Assembly (NCBI GenBank): GCA_036924285.1
Contig: JAYKYS010000004.1
Coordinates: 19,562,001 to 19,626,000 of the forward strand
DNA from: Asterella californica
Taxonomy: Eukaryota > Streptophyta > Marchantiopsida > Marchantiales > Aytoniaceae
Direction of reading: 5' to 3'
DNA: 64,000 nucleotides
Shown: positions 1 to 10,558 of the stretch, one piece after another
How positions within the stretch are numbered: position 1 is the first letter of the stretch
Layout: each line of letters opens with the position of its first letter
Program-made: the position numbers and the translations under genes
Notes under the pieces: generated by a model
What the model saw: the letters and a program-made list of their open reading frames with translations, nothing else
Database searches by the model: none
Told to the model about the DNA's origin: nothing

Positions 1-352
1 CAAGAAGGGAGCAACTCATGAAGTTGGAAGAGACTCGAGCGGTAGTAATGATCCGGATGGAACGAGCTCAGGCGTATCAAAAGAAGAGTTACGACAAAGC
101 AAGAGGGAGGTAAAACCTTTCGAAGTTGGAGATTGGGTAATGTTGTATGATGCTATCAGATTCAAGAGGGCCTAGGAAGAAGTTTCTTCCGAGATATTTT
201 GGTCCTTTTGTTGTAGATAAGGTGTGGAGCAACTTCACATATGACCTTCAGGAGCTGGGAGGAAGGAGATTTGATCGGGTAAATCATGACAAGTTGAAGT
301 TGTTTCATCGACGAAAGTTCTCTCTTCACTCCGAGGACGGAGCAAAAATTTA
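1..352 (+). pseudogene. Ty3/gypsy polyprotein C-terminus (integrase tail), broken
   Basis: This is the 3' end of a Ty3/gypsy pol gene; the rest lies left of the window. One frame reads through a GDWVMLYD-type segment and reaches TAG at about 172. The adjacent frame (147-353) continues with RKKFLPRYFGPFVV, then a V-x-Y-x-L-like stretch and VNHDKLKLFH. The order GDxVLLYD / KF-x-PRYxGPFxV / HxDKLK is typical of the integrase C-terminal domain just before the 3' LTR in plant Ty3/gypsy elements. The switch of frame at about 150-175 shows a frameshift, so the copy is inactive. A purine-rich stretch before position 367 fits a polypurine tract. The family call is confident; the clade is not determined. 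Confidence 0.75.
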
Positions 353-366
353 GTCCGAGGGTAAAA

Positions 367-1150
367 TGTAACGACCTATGTTACACATAGGAAGTTTGTC
401 TATTAGTAAAGTATTTAGTTATAACTAAGTGTCGAGAATGTTTATTTGCTGCCCAAGTACTTTAAGGAGGTATCAAGTTAGTCATGACTAGCTAAAAGTT
501 AGTTATAGTTAAACTTAGTTGTACTTTTGACAGAATTCAGATATTTCTTAAAGAGTGAGCACTACTATCTTGTCATCTTGTCTAAAAGGTAGAAAGGAGG
601 TGGAAAGTATCCATTATCTCCTTTTTGACTTGATATTAGTGGTTAGATTAAAGTTGTGGACTTTGTGGACATTAAAAACAAGAAGAGATTCCACATGTTT
701 CCTTTTAGTGGGTCCTAGTGTAGAGGGGGTGGAAATTAGAATTCTTTGAGAATATTCTAAAATCCTTCTAGAAGTTGTTGACTTTGAAGGAATAAGCCTA
801 GGTGAAAAGGTAAGAAGCCCATGTGATTAATGCTTTTACCTTAAGTAATATCTTAGTAAAACCCGGTAAAAGTAATTACGGCTGAGTTACCGGAGAGTAC
901 CAAAGTAAAAACCTAGAATGTATAAATAGAGGAGTAGAGAAGAGCTCCTCATCCTTGTTTTCACATCGTCGTAATGACAACTTGAGTAATATAGAGAGTG
1001 TGGGATATTTTTAGCATGTGAGAACTTGAGAAACGTCGTTAGAATGGAGAATTTCAATTGATGAGTTTATGGAGATTTTTAGTTGATAAGTTTGTGGGTG
1101 TATGAATGAGTGAACTTAGCATTTTTCCCTTCAAGTTCATGGTGTGCTTC
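367..1150 (+). repeat. Probable 3' LTR of the gypsy element (right end uncertain)
   Basis: The sequence begins TGTAACGACC directly after the purine-rich tract that ends the pol fragment, as expected for a Ty3/gypsy LTR starting with TG. A good TATA box (TATAAATA) lies at 921-928, about 550 bases in, suiting the U3/R promoter. The right end is set only roughly because no matching 5' LTR is in the window. No coding capacity is seen. Confidence 0.55.
921..928 (+). promoter_or_regulatory. TATA box inside the LTR
   Basis: TATAAATA followed by a purine-rich stretch and a short GAGCTC palindrome; the position within the LTR matches a retrotransposon promoter. Confidence 0.5.
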
Positions 1151-2140
1151 CATCAAAGCCATCAGAGGTGACCCCCTGAGTGAGAGACAGGCTCGACATT
1201 TGCAGATTCATCGATGACGATCGTGGAGGTTGAGAGATTGAGAGGGTAGTTGATCGATGGGATCGTGGAGGGTTACAGAACATATCATCTGAAGTCAACC
1301 CAGGTCAAATTGATGACCTAGCCAATTTTGAACATCTCAGAGCGCTTCGAAGCGATGATAAGTAAACGATGTGCTATAAGCACGAAAGTTTTTGGTCATC
1401 ATATATGGCTAAAGTGTTTGGAGCATGATGTTTGATGGAAGAATTGGTGTGTATGGAAGAAGAGGTATTTTGTGTATTCAAGGGCAGTTGGATTTTCATT
1501 TTTTAGATGTATATTTTGTTGAACTTTAAATCTCTTCTCATGTTCGCTCGTCTTGACGTATTGACATTACGCTAGCGGACACTCTAGCATCTCAAAAGAC
1601 CTTATTGTGAAAATACAGCTCATTAAACAAGACATAGATGTAAGATGGTAGGTTTATTTAGGGTTAGGGCTTAAAAATATATACTACAAGTTACAAGTTA
1701 TTTGCATACTGCATACTTGCAATATACACTTTCATTAGCAAAATGGTTGTATATCCATTACATATTTTTATCTAGGATGCTAAGTGGATGGATCAGATGG
1801 GCAATTGACTTTCTAAGATGTTTGATCCAAAGATTTCAGACGAATGACCTTCTTTTGAGTTTCTGTGTTTATTTTTTATTTTTTATTTTTCTGACATTTT
1901 TGGATTTTTACACAGCACCAAAACATAATTGATGTAAAATCGACACAGTGTCAATACATTATCTATATTGTGTCGGTATATCATCGTCGCTTTGACGACA
2001 CTATGTGGTCTCCTATGCAAGCTTTGAAGGCTTGGAATGCTTCTACTCTCTTCCTTATCTCCTCTTCGTTAGTATCTCATATGTTTAGTCCTCAACAGTA
2101 TAAGTGGAGTCTGAAACAATGAATGAGTTGTGATCACGCA
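1151..2140. other. Intergenic; no gene seen
   Basis: AT-rich sequence with many stops in all frames. A short GTTAGGG-like stretch near 1660-1670 and T-rich runs near 1870-1905 are all that stands out. Confidence 0.5.
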
Positions 2141-2149
2141 CACTGTCGA

Positions 2150-2525
2150 GTGCTACTGGGAGGTGCTGCTTCGATTGAGTTGACTCTGCTGGGAGATGCT
2201 GCTTCGATTGAGTATGCTGGTGGAGTGCGTTTTTGGGAATAGGGAGTTTGATTTAGTTGAGCCGAGTGCTACGAGGACTCTGATATCACATCGATACTGC
2301 TGCTTGGTATTCAATTGAGTTGAGATTGCTGACCAATCTTTGCTTAGGAGTTCGATTAAGTTCGAGCTGAATGCTGCTACGTACTAATATCACTGCTTGG
2401 TATTCGATTGAGATTTATGAGTGTTGTTGCATCTGTATCGAAACCGCAGTTCATTTTTATAGAGAGATTCTGATACTGCAGCGATATCTCTACTTGGGAC
2501 TTCGTTTGATTGAGTTAGAGATATG
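2150..2525 (+). repeat. Degenerate tandem array, ~25-40 base unit
   Basis: A phrase like TGCTTCGATTGAGTT or TGCTTGGTATTCGATTGAG recurs about six times at irregular spacing. The two clearest copies (2155-2190 and 2193-2216) share GATGCTGCTTCGATTGAGT with few changes. Later copies lie near 2300, 2392 and 2490. The array ends just before the zinc-finger reading frame at 2523. Confidence 0.55.
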
Positions 2526-2792
2526 GTTCTTGAGGCGATTTATCGGAAACATGACTTTAGATGGTGGTTTTATGTTAGTTATTATCCAAGGGATAGTTCT
2601 TTATTCGTTGATCACGAGATGAAACAAGGATTTAAATTTTATGTGTGTAAACATCTTGTTTGTATGCAACGCAACCTTGCGTTTGACAGAAAAGCTTTTA
2701 TCTACAATCATCTTGTGAAGGTGCACAAAAAAGATAGAAGAATAGACATGTTCGTGCTTGATGTTAATGGAATTATCAACATGTGTGGGTGA
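2523..2792 (+). CDS. C2H2-like zinc-finger module, solo copy of a dispersed family
   Basis: An open stretch of 89 residues starting at ATG 2523. It is related in layout to the reading frames at 50485-51052, 59540-59187 and 31299-31559. Shared marks are an N-terminal YRK, an aromatic block (WWFYVSYY), a GFKFYVC entry strand and a finger with Cys42-x4-Cys47-x15-His63-x4-His68. All four putative zinc ligands are present here, which is not true of every copy. No C-terminal module follows directly; the nearest one on this strand begins at 5417 across a degraded stretch. It could be an exon of a larger decayed gene or an isolated fragment. Function unknown; a zinc-binding role is inferred from ligand spacing only. 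Confidence 0.4.
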   Translation: MVLEAIYRKHDFRWWFYVSYYPRDSSLFVDHEMKQGFKFYVCKHLVCMQRNLAFDRKAFIYNHLVKVHKKDRRIDMFVLDVNGIINMCG

Positions 2793-2799
2793 CAACAAT

Positions 2800-3380
2800 C
2801 AACTCACAAGTACTTTTCTTGTTGACCTCGAGTCCTCACTTAACAAGGAGCCCCAACTTGATTTCCCGCTATCGTATAACGTGTTTTTCTGTCTAGGAAT
2901 ACACTGGGTATATGGTTGTGCAGAGGTATGTGGATTGACAAGGTTGGATCTAGATCTGAATGTTTCCACTCAAATGTTTCACTATCTACTCTTCTAGCCG
3001 CGTGATCTTGTATCCGCTCGGCTCAAGTTTAAAGCTCGCTACATCCAAGGTTACGTATAGGTTGCATAAACTTGTGTTACAAACATATCTTTTGTACTCT
3101 AACTAAAAATACTCAGCTTTGTACTATCTAACTGAAGTTATTCCTCTATATCACTGGAAGCATGACTTCTGAATAGCTCCCCAGCGACGCTAATTGCCCA
3201 TCAATCCAACTATCACAACTTCATAGTACAACGAGAAGATGCTATAAGATCACTCAATCAACTTGATAGAGTATCGATACAACTTTCTGTACACCTTGGT
3301 CTACCAAGCATTCCAGCAAGGTAAAGCATGTATGCTTCAAGGTACTACTCAGATCTCAACATAGCACCAACGGCGGCAGT
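2800..3380. other. No gene recognised
   Basis: Mixed composition and short frames only; nothing recognisable. Confidence 0.4.
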
Positions 3381-5300
3381 ACTTGGCAGCTCCGAGAACT
3401 CAAACAGCGGCTTAAGATTCATGACGACTCTGTTCTCTTTCATCACCAAGAGCTGAAATCAGCCCCACACCCTCCAATGTCGAGTTGTATGCAGGCATGG
3501 CAGTTTCAGCAACAACTCCTCTCCAAATTGCTCGAAAATGATCAAAATGACAATAGATGATATCAAAAAACCCGAAACTGCTAATAACAAAAGTATCTTT
3601 GAACTTTGAGACCTCAGTCCTCCCAAACCAGTCGACCAATGATGATCAAACTTCACAGGAAGCTTGATTGGACCCTTCACTCCTACCCTTAACAATTTTC
3701 AGGTCGAAATCTTAAACCAATTCTCAGATATAGATCAACCCGTAATCTGTGCTAACTTAAGAGCTTTACAGACCCAGGTACATTTGATCCAAGATTCTGA
3801 ACAAACTACTCGGCCATTTGAGGTGAAACTTCCCAAGTATCTTATTGATAAGACATGCTTCAATCCTCGAAAGTTTCACTCAGAAATTCGACTCAGAACT
3901 TAAGCAATAGCAAACTATCCATGACTATCACAGTTCGCTGTTCTCGCTTTATCACGTCTGCACTTCTCAACCTCAATCGATCAGTTCAGAATCCAAATCG
4001 ATCAAGAACTTGATGAAATTGATATCAAAACGACCAGCATGTCATCAGCTCTCCAATCCAACACACAGCTCCTTAAAACTCTTCGCGAGTCTCTCGGAAC
4101 AACCAGAAACGTAGCGGTAGGTACGAATTGCACCCCCCTCCACTCAATCGATCATAACGCGCTCATCCTTCCATCAAATCGGCCGATTCTTCAGCCCAGA
4201 TTGTAGCCTCGATCGAGAGCTCTCGAACCATACCCTTCGTTTCGTGAATGGACCTCCAAAGCCTCCAGAAACTACAGAAACGTCGCAAGGATCAGCTAGA
4301 ACACCATTGGTCCAAAAGTGGACCAATAAGAGCAAAAAGATCTTTACTTTTGTCTTTTCTCCACTCAACTTTTTCCCCTAGAACGAGTTTTTACTCTCCA
4401 AGGAGACACAAGACATCAACAAGACTCTAAGACCTCAAAATATCCTTCAGATATATCGATGGATTCTTCGCGGTGCATAACTACACAGAAGCGCTCAACC
4501 AGAATGGAAACGATTGAGTCGCAGACTAATACAACGTTAATATTACAACCTGAAAACGTTCTACAATAAAAAGTACGACAAAAAGAAACGGTGAAGCTAT
4601 CACTCGATTGTAATATTCTTGTCCGAAGTTTCTCACGATCCAAGCCCCATGATTGATCTTCGGTCTGCAATGGCACCGGACATCGACCCAAAGGTTGAAA
4701 GAAAATTCGATGGATAGTTGAGATCCATTGTTCTTCACAACAAAATGTACACCGTCATATCCCAAATCTCTCCGTATGTTACGATCGGAAGGATCACCAG
4801 AAGCTGTAACTCCATCACTCTCCTCATGAATTCATTGCCAAAGTACGCAACTAACCACTGTCGAAAGTGATCACGGTGGATGCAATGAAGCTTGATGTGA
4901 AACGGATTCAGGAAAGGAAGATCCGGAGCCGATAACAAACCTCCGTCCATAACCACCACTCCTGCAGTTCTTCACTCCATCATGCAGACCACCGAGAACC
5001 CTCACGAATCACCCGTTGAGAGCGAATGCCGTATGAATCTTTGACCCACCATTTTATACACAAATGCGACGACAAGGACCACTGAAGTGAACACGCACAG
5101 ATCGATGACTTGGCACATTTCTCTACCGTGCGATCACTTAAACAGATAATCACAAACGTGGCACTCATCACACCATTCGGCGAGTTACGCGATACGGTTC
5201 ACGGAACACAGAAAAGAAACACAAACTACGTTCCACGAGAATTTCACACAAGAGCCGAACCACAACACGACACCGCTAAGTTTATTTAAACTGAAATTTT
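3381..5300 (+). other. Coding-like but broken region, no recognised family
   Basis: Several + strand patches read like protein but are cut by stops and frame changes. Examples are a Gln-rich stretch at about 3400-3560 (LHRQ-poor, with QFQQQLLSKLLENDQ), the frame at 3664-3903 (ILNQFSDIDQPVICANLRAL, then KLPKYLIDKTCFNPRKFH), and a stretch near 3990-4120 (DQELDEIDIKTTSMSSALQ). Minus-strand frames in the same place look like shadows. The pattern suggests a decayed gene or gag-like region lying upstream of the C-module exon at 5417. No family can be named. Confidence 0.3.
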
Positions 5301-5416
5301 ATGCGTTGTTTCGTGTATACTTGTATTGAAACAATATTGTATATAACAGTTTTGTGCCTCAAGTCGAGATATCTTCGAGTAATTTACGAGTAATTCGTTG
5401 GTCTGTGTTTTCACAG

Positions 5417-6238
5417 GAAGTTGAAGAAAAAGTCAAAACATCAAAGCGAGATTCTGAGACAGACATCGCGCTTGAGCAAGAGATGGACAACCCACCTGAG
5501 CAAGAAGCTGGTGATGCTAGTGGAGAGGAAGGTGAGGTCGACGGAGGGAGTGGGGACGAAGCTGAAGCCGTGCCTGAGCAGGAGATGGGCAACCCACCCA
5601 AGCAAGAAGTTGGTGATGCTAATGGGGAGGAAGCTGAGGCTGCCAATATGAGCAACCTTATGAGCAAGAACTTCTTAGAGGGGAAGGAGATCCTTGCTGA
5701 GAGCATTCAGATTAATGACGATCACAGAAGACAATCATGGAGGAGTGGTGGGATCACTGATCAAGAGCATGAGAGCTCAAGACCTCTAATTTCGCACGAT
5801 GCAAGTCTATTAGCCCGAAAGTGTGTGGAGCAGAGCTTTATCACGTGGATCAACAGCACACTGAGGAGACCAACACCAGAAGAGATGGTGTACCATAAAA
5901 CCCAGTTCACTACCACAGGCAAAACGTGTTACTGGTCAGGCATTCCTGGGTTTGAAATTCTCGCTCTGTACGAAGAAGCGTTCTCTCACAAGAAAGTCCT
6001 TGACATCGAAGATCTTGAATTGATGCTGAGGATGATTTTGCATATAGAAGCTTGCCCTATGAGGCCTACTGGTCTCCTCTGGTGTCTAGTGTGGCAAGAA
6101 TGTATGAAGATTAAGCAGTTACAAGGATATCATGATCTGGATATTGCAAGAGTTAGGAGGCAGATAAGGAGACCGCGCTCTCCCGTTGTTCGTGATGACG
6201 AAGATTCGGATAGGTCCTTCAGACGGAGATGTGCCTAA
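5417..6238 (+). CDS. Family C-terminal module with acidic N-terminal repeats
   Basis: Open frame of about 270 residues ending in TAA at 6236-6238. A good acceptor (TTTTCACAG) ends at 5416, so this is probably a last exon; the frame upstream has no convincing ATG. The first part is acidic, with a tandem repeat of EQEM-x-NPP-x-QE-x-GDA-x-GEE (two copies). A linker LMSNLMSKNF and AESIQIN follows, then the conserved module: HDASLLARKCVEQSFITW, LRRPTPEEMVYHKTQF, KTCYWSGIPGFEILALYEE, LHIEACPMRP, LVWQEC. The tail is basic then acidic (RRPRSP, DDEDSDRS). The same module recurs at 32.2, 52.3 and 58.2 kb, where it is frameshifted; this is the only uninterrupted copy. No known domain is recognised. It lies convergent to the truncated zinc-finger copy at 6798-6512. 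Confidence 0.55.
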   Translation, partial: EVEEKVKTSKRDSETDIALEQEMDNPPEQEAGDASGEEGEVDGGSGDEAEAVPEQEMGNPPKQEVGDANGEEAEAANMSNLMSKNFLEGKEILAESIQINDDHRRQSWRSGGITDQEHESSRPLISHDASLLARKCVEQSFITWINSTLRRPTPEEMVYHKTQFTTTGKTCYWSGIPGFEILALYEEAFSHKKVLDIEDLELMLRMILHIEACPMRPTGLLWCLVWQECMKIKQLQGYHDLDIARVRRQIRRPRSPVVRDDEDSDRSFRRRCA

Positions 6239-6511
6239 CGAAACATCTTGAGGAGAGGTGTGCCAGCAGTTGATCGAACTGGACAGTTAGACAATAGATT
6301 GAACGAACTCGACAGTTCATTTTGAACTTTATCTGATATGTGCACACATGGACTAGTGCTATTCTGTCTTGTGATCGGGACAGTTATGATGGTCATCTCG
6401 GTTGGATAATCTCAACTCAGAGCACACAGGGAACCGTTTGTTGCAGGACAATGGATGTTCTTACCCAGTTTCACATACAAAAGTCCTTGTCTAATAGTGA
6501 GCTGCTGTAGT
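6239..6511 (+). repeat. Conserved 3' flank of the C-module copies
   Basis: Matches the reverse complement of about 52070-52330 over almost its whole length, including a block reading TTCTTACCCAGTTTCAC. A more diverged form occurs at 57480-57560. It could be a 3' UTR or a further exon. It ends abruptly at about 6511, where zinc-finger sequence begins. Confidence 0.6.
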
Positions 6512-6798
6512 CCAGATATGAACGTTTGTGACAATAATATTCACAGTCGCCAGTGGTACACAAGTAAAACCGTATACCATGGTTTTCTTGCTCGGATGAA
6601 AAAATCGAAATATTTTTGGGCGGATACACATGTACGAAAGTCCAACTCTCTAACACCTTTTTGTAATAAAAAGGTGCCTGGATCTTGCAGCCTGCAAAAT
6701 ACAAGAATTTGGTCAGTGTCAACTGAAAACTGAGACCAAATTGGAACAATGTCAGTAGGCATCATCGAGACTCTGTGATTACCTTGTGATTTTGTCAT
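6512..6798 (-). pseudogene. Truncated zinc-finger gene (left inverted-repeat arm)
   Basis: Reverse-complement counterpart of the gene at 50485-51099. Exon 1 is ATG at 6798 to 6783 (MTKSQ plus one base), followed by a GT donor at 6782-6781. The intron ends with TTTTGCAG, and exon 2 starts at 6691. Exon 2 reads CKIQAPFYYKKVLESWTFVH, then YPPKN, GIRFYLC and CEYYCHKRSYL. It keeps both Cys ligands but stops being homologous just before the first ligand His, at a junction near 6511-6512. Beyond the junction lies the 3' flank of the C-module gene. The 3' half of the gene is therefore deleted and the finger lacks its histidines. Confidence 0.6.
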
Positions 6799-6829
6799 CT
6801 TGTTGCAGTGAAGAGATTTCAGCAACCTG

Positions 6830-7995
6830 TTCGCTTTCGTTGCCTCGTTGCCTCTGCTTGACTAACTGCTTAACAACTGTCTGTAGACTGCTCGCTCAAA
6901 ACTGCAACAAGCTCTGCTTGGTGGACTTTGCTCATACCTCTTTTCAGTAGAAGTAAGCTCTGCCAGACAGCAAGGGAAAGATCTAGACAACAAACGAGAC
7001 TGAGAAGCGTCCAGATGTTGTATTGTGTGGCCTCTTTCTACCGACTTCAGATGTAATGATAATTTATTCCAAAACTGATTTCCTGCCTACTGGAAACTGA
7101 TGAAGCAGGGAGAATGATATTTAAACGATATTTCTTTCTATTTGGGTAACTACATCTAAAGTCAACCCATAAATTTAACTAGTATATGACTATTTACATT
7201 TTCGTTGGATACAGTTCAGAATGTATGAATAAATGACATTAACCGATATGAAATCAGATTTTACTCTTGTATATTATACTATTATGAAAGAAAGTTACAG
7301 CTGAAATATGTCGACTCCAGACATAATGTTGATATATTCTTCTGGATGATACCTGATATTCTTTTGTTAGATTTTTCCTGATTTAGGATTAAGACGCGAC
7401 AAAAGAACACATCAAACTAACTGGTCATTGCCAACCCCAGTATCGTGACTATCATATTGATTTTAATAATCACAAGGGTTAGTAATAATTTGTTGTCCCT
7501 TGCAGTCGAGTCAAGTAACTTTTGGTACAACCCTAGATATAACTTCACAAATAGGTTTGATTAATCATTAGAGTCGTTTGAAATATGAACTGATAAAACT
7601 ATAATTTACTAGTTTTTCTCGTTACATGTGACATTAGATGTCGTACACTGTAATCTCGATGTAACGGTAATTTTTGAAACTTATTTTCGACCTATATTAA
7701 ACTGATGGATCAGGTAGGAATTACATTAAAGAATTTCATTACATCGTTTCAGTTCAGTTTCTTTGAGCAGTGACCTTTAAATAATCATCATGTTCACTGA
7801 ACTATTGGTAACAGTATTAATATAAATAAATGAGATTTGTATGATTAATTATTCATATATATTCTGTACTCGTCTAATATAGCTGTTGACATCGACTTGC
7901 TCACCAGCTTTATAGAGGCTGAAGGGTCCCTCTTCTTGTATAATAGAGATAGCAAACAACTGATCTCTATAGCCTTTTATATGTAGAATTTACAA
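6830..7995 (-). repeat. Left arm of the large inverted duplication: 5' region of the zinc-finger gene
   Basis: Long stretches are the reverse complement of the right arm. About 6760-7590 matches 48380-49175 and, less well, 49700-50530. About 7590-7995 matches 49190-49690. It probably holds the promoter and 5' leader of the truncated zinc-finger copy. A landmark is the GTTGGCAATGACC block (7422-7435 on the opposite strand), shared by all three versions. No open frame of note. Confidence 0.7.
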
Positions 7996-7999
7996 TAAA

Positions 8000-9215
8000 C
8001 ATAACTGATTTTGAATAATAATTTTGAAATTTGGAGTCTGGAACATCCATCTTGATTTTGGATCTTTCATTCTAGAATGTGGAACCTTCATTAAAGAGGT
8101 TAGATAATTCGTAAACATTTTGGATATTCAAATTTGATATTTTCTACTATTCAAGTCCTTAAAAATGGAAAAAGTGTAAAACCGATTCAGATTGATTTGA
8201 AAATTAGCGTTTTGTCTATATCTCTCGCTTCTGGTTTGTGACTTTTTTCTTACAAGTCGTTTCTTCTAGGAAAAAACACAAAAATTTCGGGGAGAGATAT
8301 TCTGAAAGCGAAAGATCATCCTGAAATTCTTCCTACCAATCGTTTCTTCTAAAAGAAATATCAGAGCCACAATCCTGAACAAACACCAATTCCTGACGGA
8401 AACGCGAACGAAGAGAATGCGGCTTAACGACGACTGTGTTTCTCTCCAAGGGAACGCACGAGAAAATGAGACATGTGAATGCAGCACATGCGAACAGTGA
8501 CTCGTTGGTCACAGGAAGGAGGTTTCAAAGCCCGTCCAAAACCCAAGTCTTGTATTCATCCCCTCGGTCGAGTGGGCTGGTCTCGTCTCTCCATAGATCT
8601 GGGAAGTTCGAGAAAAGCAATGGCGATTCAGGTTACAACAGAAAAACCACGCAGATTTTTACACATTTTCAATTGTGTTATCTCTAAATTCAGGTGATGC
8701 TAAAACTTCGTATAACGTTTTCACCAAACATGGTCGGATTTCGAGATTCTTGAATCTGTTGAATCCCTCTTGCTGTTATTAGAAAATACATAAATATTAA
8801 ACAGAAATTCTACAAGGGAAATCTAGGTATCTCTAACTGTTAAATGTGAGATAAACTTTGAGATGCAGAAGATCTTGAGATAAGCCATAAGGAAAAGAAA
8901 GAAGAACGCGCTTTCGAAAGTATAAAATAACGAATAACCAGATAACAAAGCAATTTAATTATTACCTAACTCTTCCCAACGTTAAAATTAGATAATGAAT
9001 TAAATCTTAAATTTGAATATGCAAAGAAGACGCATACATAGAGACATAAATAGGAGCCTAAGGGCTGAAGCAGAGGCGACCGTATATGCGTCCCAAATGC
9101 GGAACGTGCAAGAAGGAGGCGTTAGAAAAACTGGGGTGATGCGCGCGTGTATAGCCGAACCTAAAGAAATTCCGCTAACGTAACGGCGTCTGTTTCGGGA
9201 CATTCGAATCGCTTT
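8000..9215. other. Intergenic, no gene supported
   Basis: AT-rich from 8000 to 8250, then a moderately GC-rich patch at 8400-8650 with two overlapping short frames that match nothing known to me. The rest is AT-rich. No RNA gene or repeat recognised. Confidence 0.4.
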
Positions 9216-9218
9216 TTT

Positions 9219-9990
9219 TTCGGTCGAGGCTGTAACTCCATGCGGCCTGGACCTTCTTTATGCGTACCGTCTATGCCTACACCGCCGCCGCCTCTTTGGT
9301 GGACTCATTTTTGGCATCGCTGCCGCTTCTTTTTACGCCTACCGTCTTTTTTCACGGCTGTTTGCTGCCGCTTCTTTCCTGCTAGCAGCCCGTCCGCTTC
9401 TCGTCCTCCTAGCGTTCTCTTCGTTCTTTGTTCTCTGCAGGCTGCGTGGTTTTTTCCAAGCCGAATCTTTGAAGCTACCGCTAATGTTTAGCAGCAGTTC
9501 TGTTGCTGGAGGTCGTAACTCCATCGCGCGCTTGGAGCTTGGAGGCATAGCTCCGCTACGGCCTCTTTGGTGGACTCGGTTTTCGCATCACGCATCGCTG
9601 CCGCTTCTTTACGCGTAGCATTTTTTCTCACGGCTTCTAACTTGACCACCGCTTGTTTACGTGTAGGCAATTTCTTGCGTAATGTTGTATGCAGCTTGCA
9701 TGCTTTCTGATGCTTATTCCATCGCACGGTTCGAGGTTCGAGGCATGACGCTACCGAGTCTTTGATGGAGTCGCTTTTGGCATGACGCATTGCTGCGTTC
9801 TGTTTTTCTCAGCAGCCTGCGTGCTTTCTGTATTGTTTCTGCAGGTGGGACCACTCGTTCATTCTTCGACTGTGAGGACGTGCGATCGCGTCGGACACAA
9901 CTTCACGGGAGTTGCTTGTTTTTGCTTCGTGGTTTTCATTGCCGTCGGGATGAGAGCGGGAATCGCCGATTGTCGCTCTATCTATAGCTT
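9219..9990 (+). repeat. Three degenerate tandem repeats upstream of the HUH gene
   Basis: A block starting GCCTCTTTGGTGGACTC appears at about 9290 and 9561, with a more diverged form (GTCTTTGATGGAGTC) near 9757. Each is followed by GGCATCGCTGCCGCTTCTTT or a close variant and then T-rich, CACGGCT-containing sequence. The first two are preceded by GTAACTCCATGCG or GTAACTCCATCGCG. Spacing is about 270 and 200 bases. The sequence is CpG- and TCG-rich, unlike its AT-rich left flank, so the left edge of the element probably lies near 9200. Confidence 0.6.
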
Positions 9991-10017
9991 GTCGCCGTTT
10001 CTTCGACGGGAGTCGTC

Positions 10018-10057
10018 GTGAGCCACCACTTCTTTCTGGAAAGAGGTGCTGGCTCAC
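10018..10057. repeat. Imperfect hairpin in the leader of the HUH element
   Basis: GTGAGCCACCACTTCTTT pairs with AAAGAGGTGCTGGCTCAC across a short loop, with two mismatches in 18. A smaller perfect hairpin (CATCTGCT/AGCAGATG) lies at about 10438-10459. Confidence 0.55.
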
Positions 10058-10558
10058 GATAATGCGCCAGAGAGGTCTTGCAGTGGTTTTCTCTTTTTGC
10101 TATCGCTGATATTCCGTCTTTTCTTTCAATTTGTCGTCGATCGTTCGCTCCGTTTCATGTCACTGCTACTGTTTCCTTCTTCTCCCAGCGTCGAAGGCAG
10201 GTTTGTACGGTTACCATTTTTGTATTTCTGACGTTTTCATGCCTTCCTCGCGTCTTCTCCGACCTTGTTCGACGTCGGGAGTGCTTCCGAATGAGAGTTG
10301 TCGTCACGTGTTCACGGCTCGCAGGCTTCCGTCCGATTGTCGTTCTGCAGTTCCTGCTCGTCACCTTTTTCTTGAGCGGTGAGCGTCGTGGCGCTCTCCC
10401 GACGATGTCGTGCTGGCGGCATGGCGACTGATGGAGCCATCTGCTTCTACGAGCAGATGTCTATCGTTTGCCTCCTTCGATGCATGCTTTTCTCCTCTAC
10501 ATGTATCAAAATGGAGCTACTCTGAGGTATTTGACTACAACTTTCCACTGTCTTTGCA

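Noticed and set aside
5359..5706. 115-residue Ser/Pro-rich minus-strand frame
   Set aside because: Complement of the acidic repeat region of the family gene on the plus strand.
10155..10364. Overlapping frames on both strands in the leader of the HUH element
   Set aside because: High-GC leader sequence with few stops gives open frames by chance; none has recognisable motifs.
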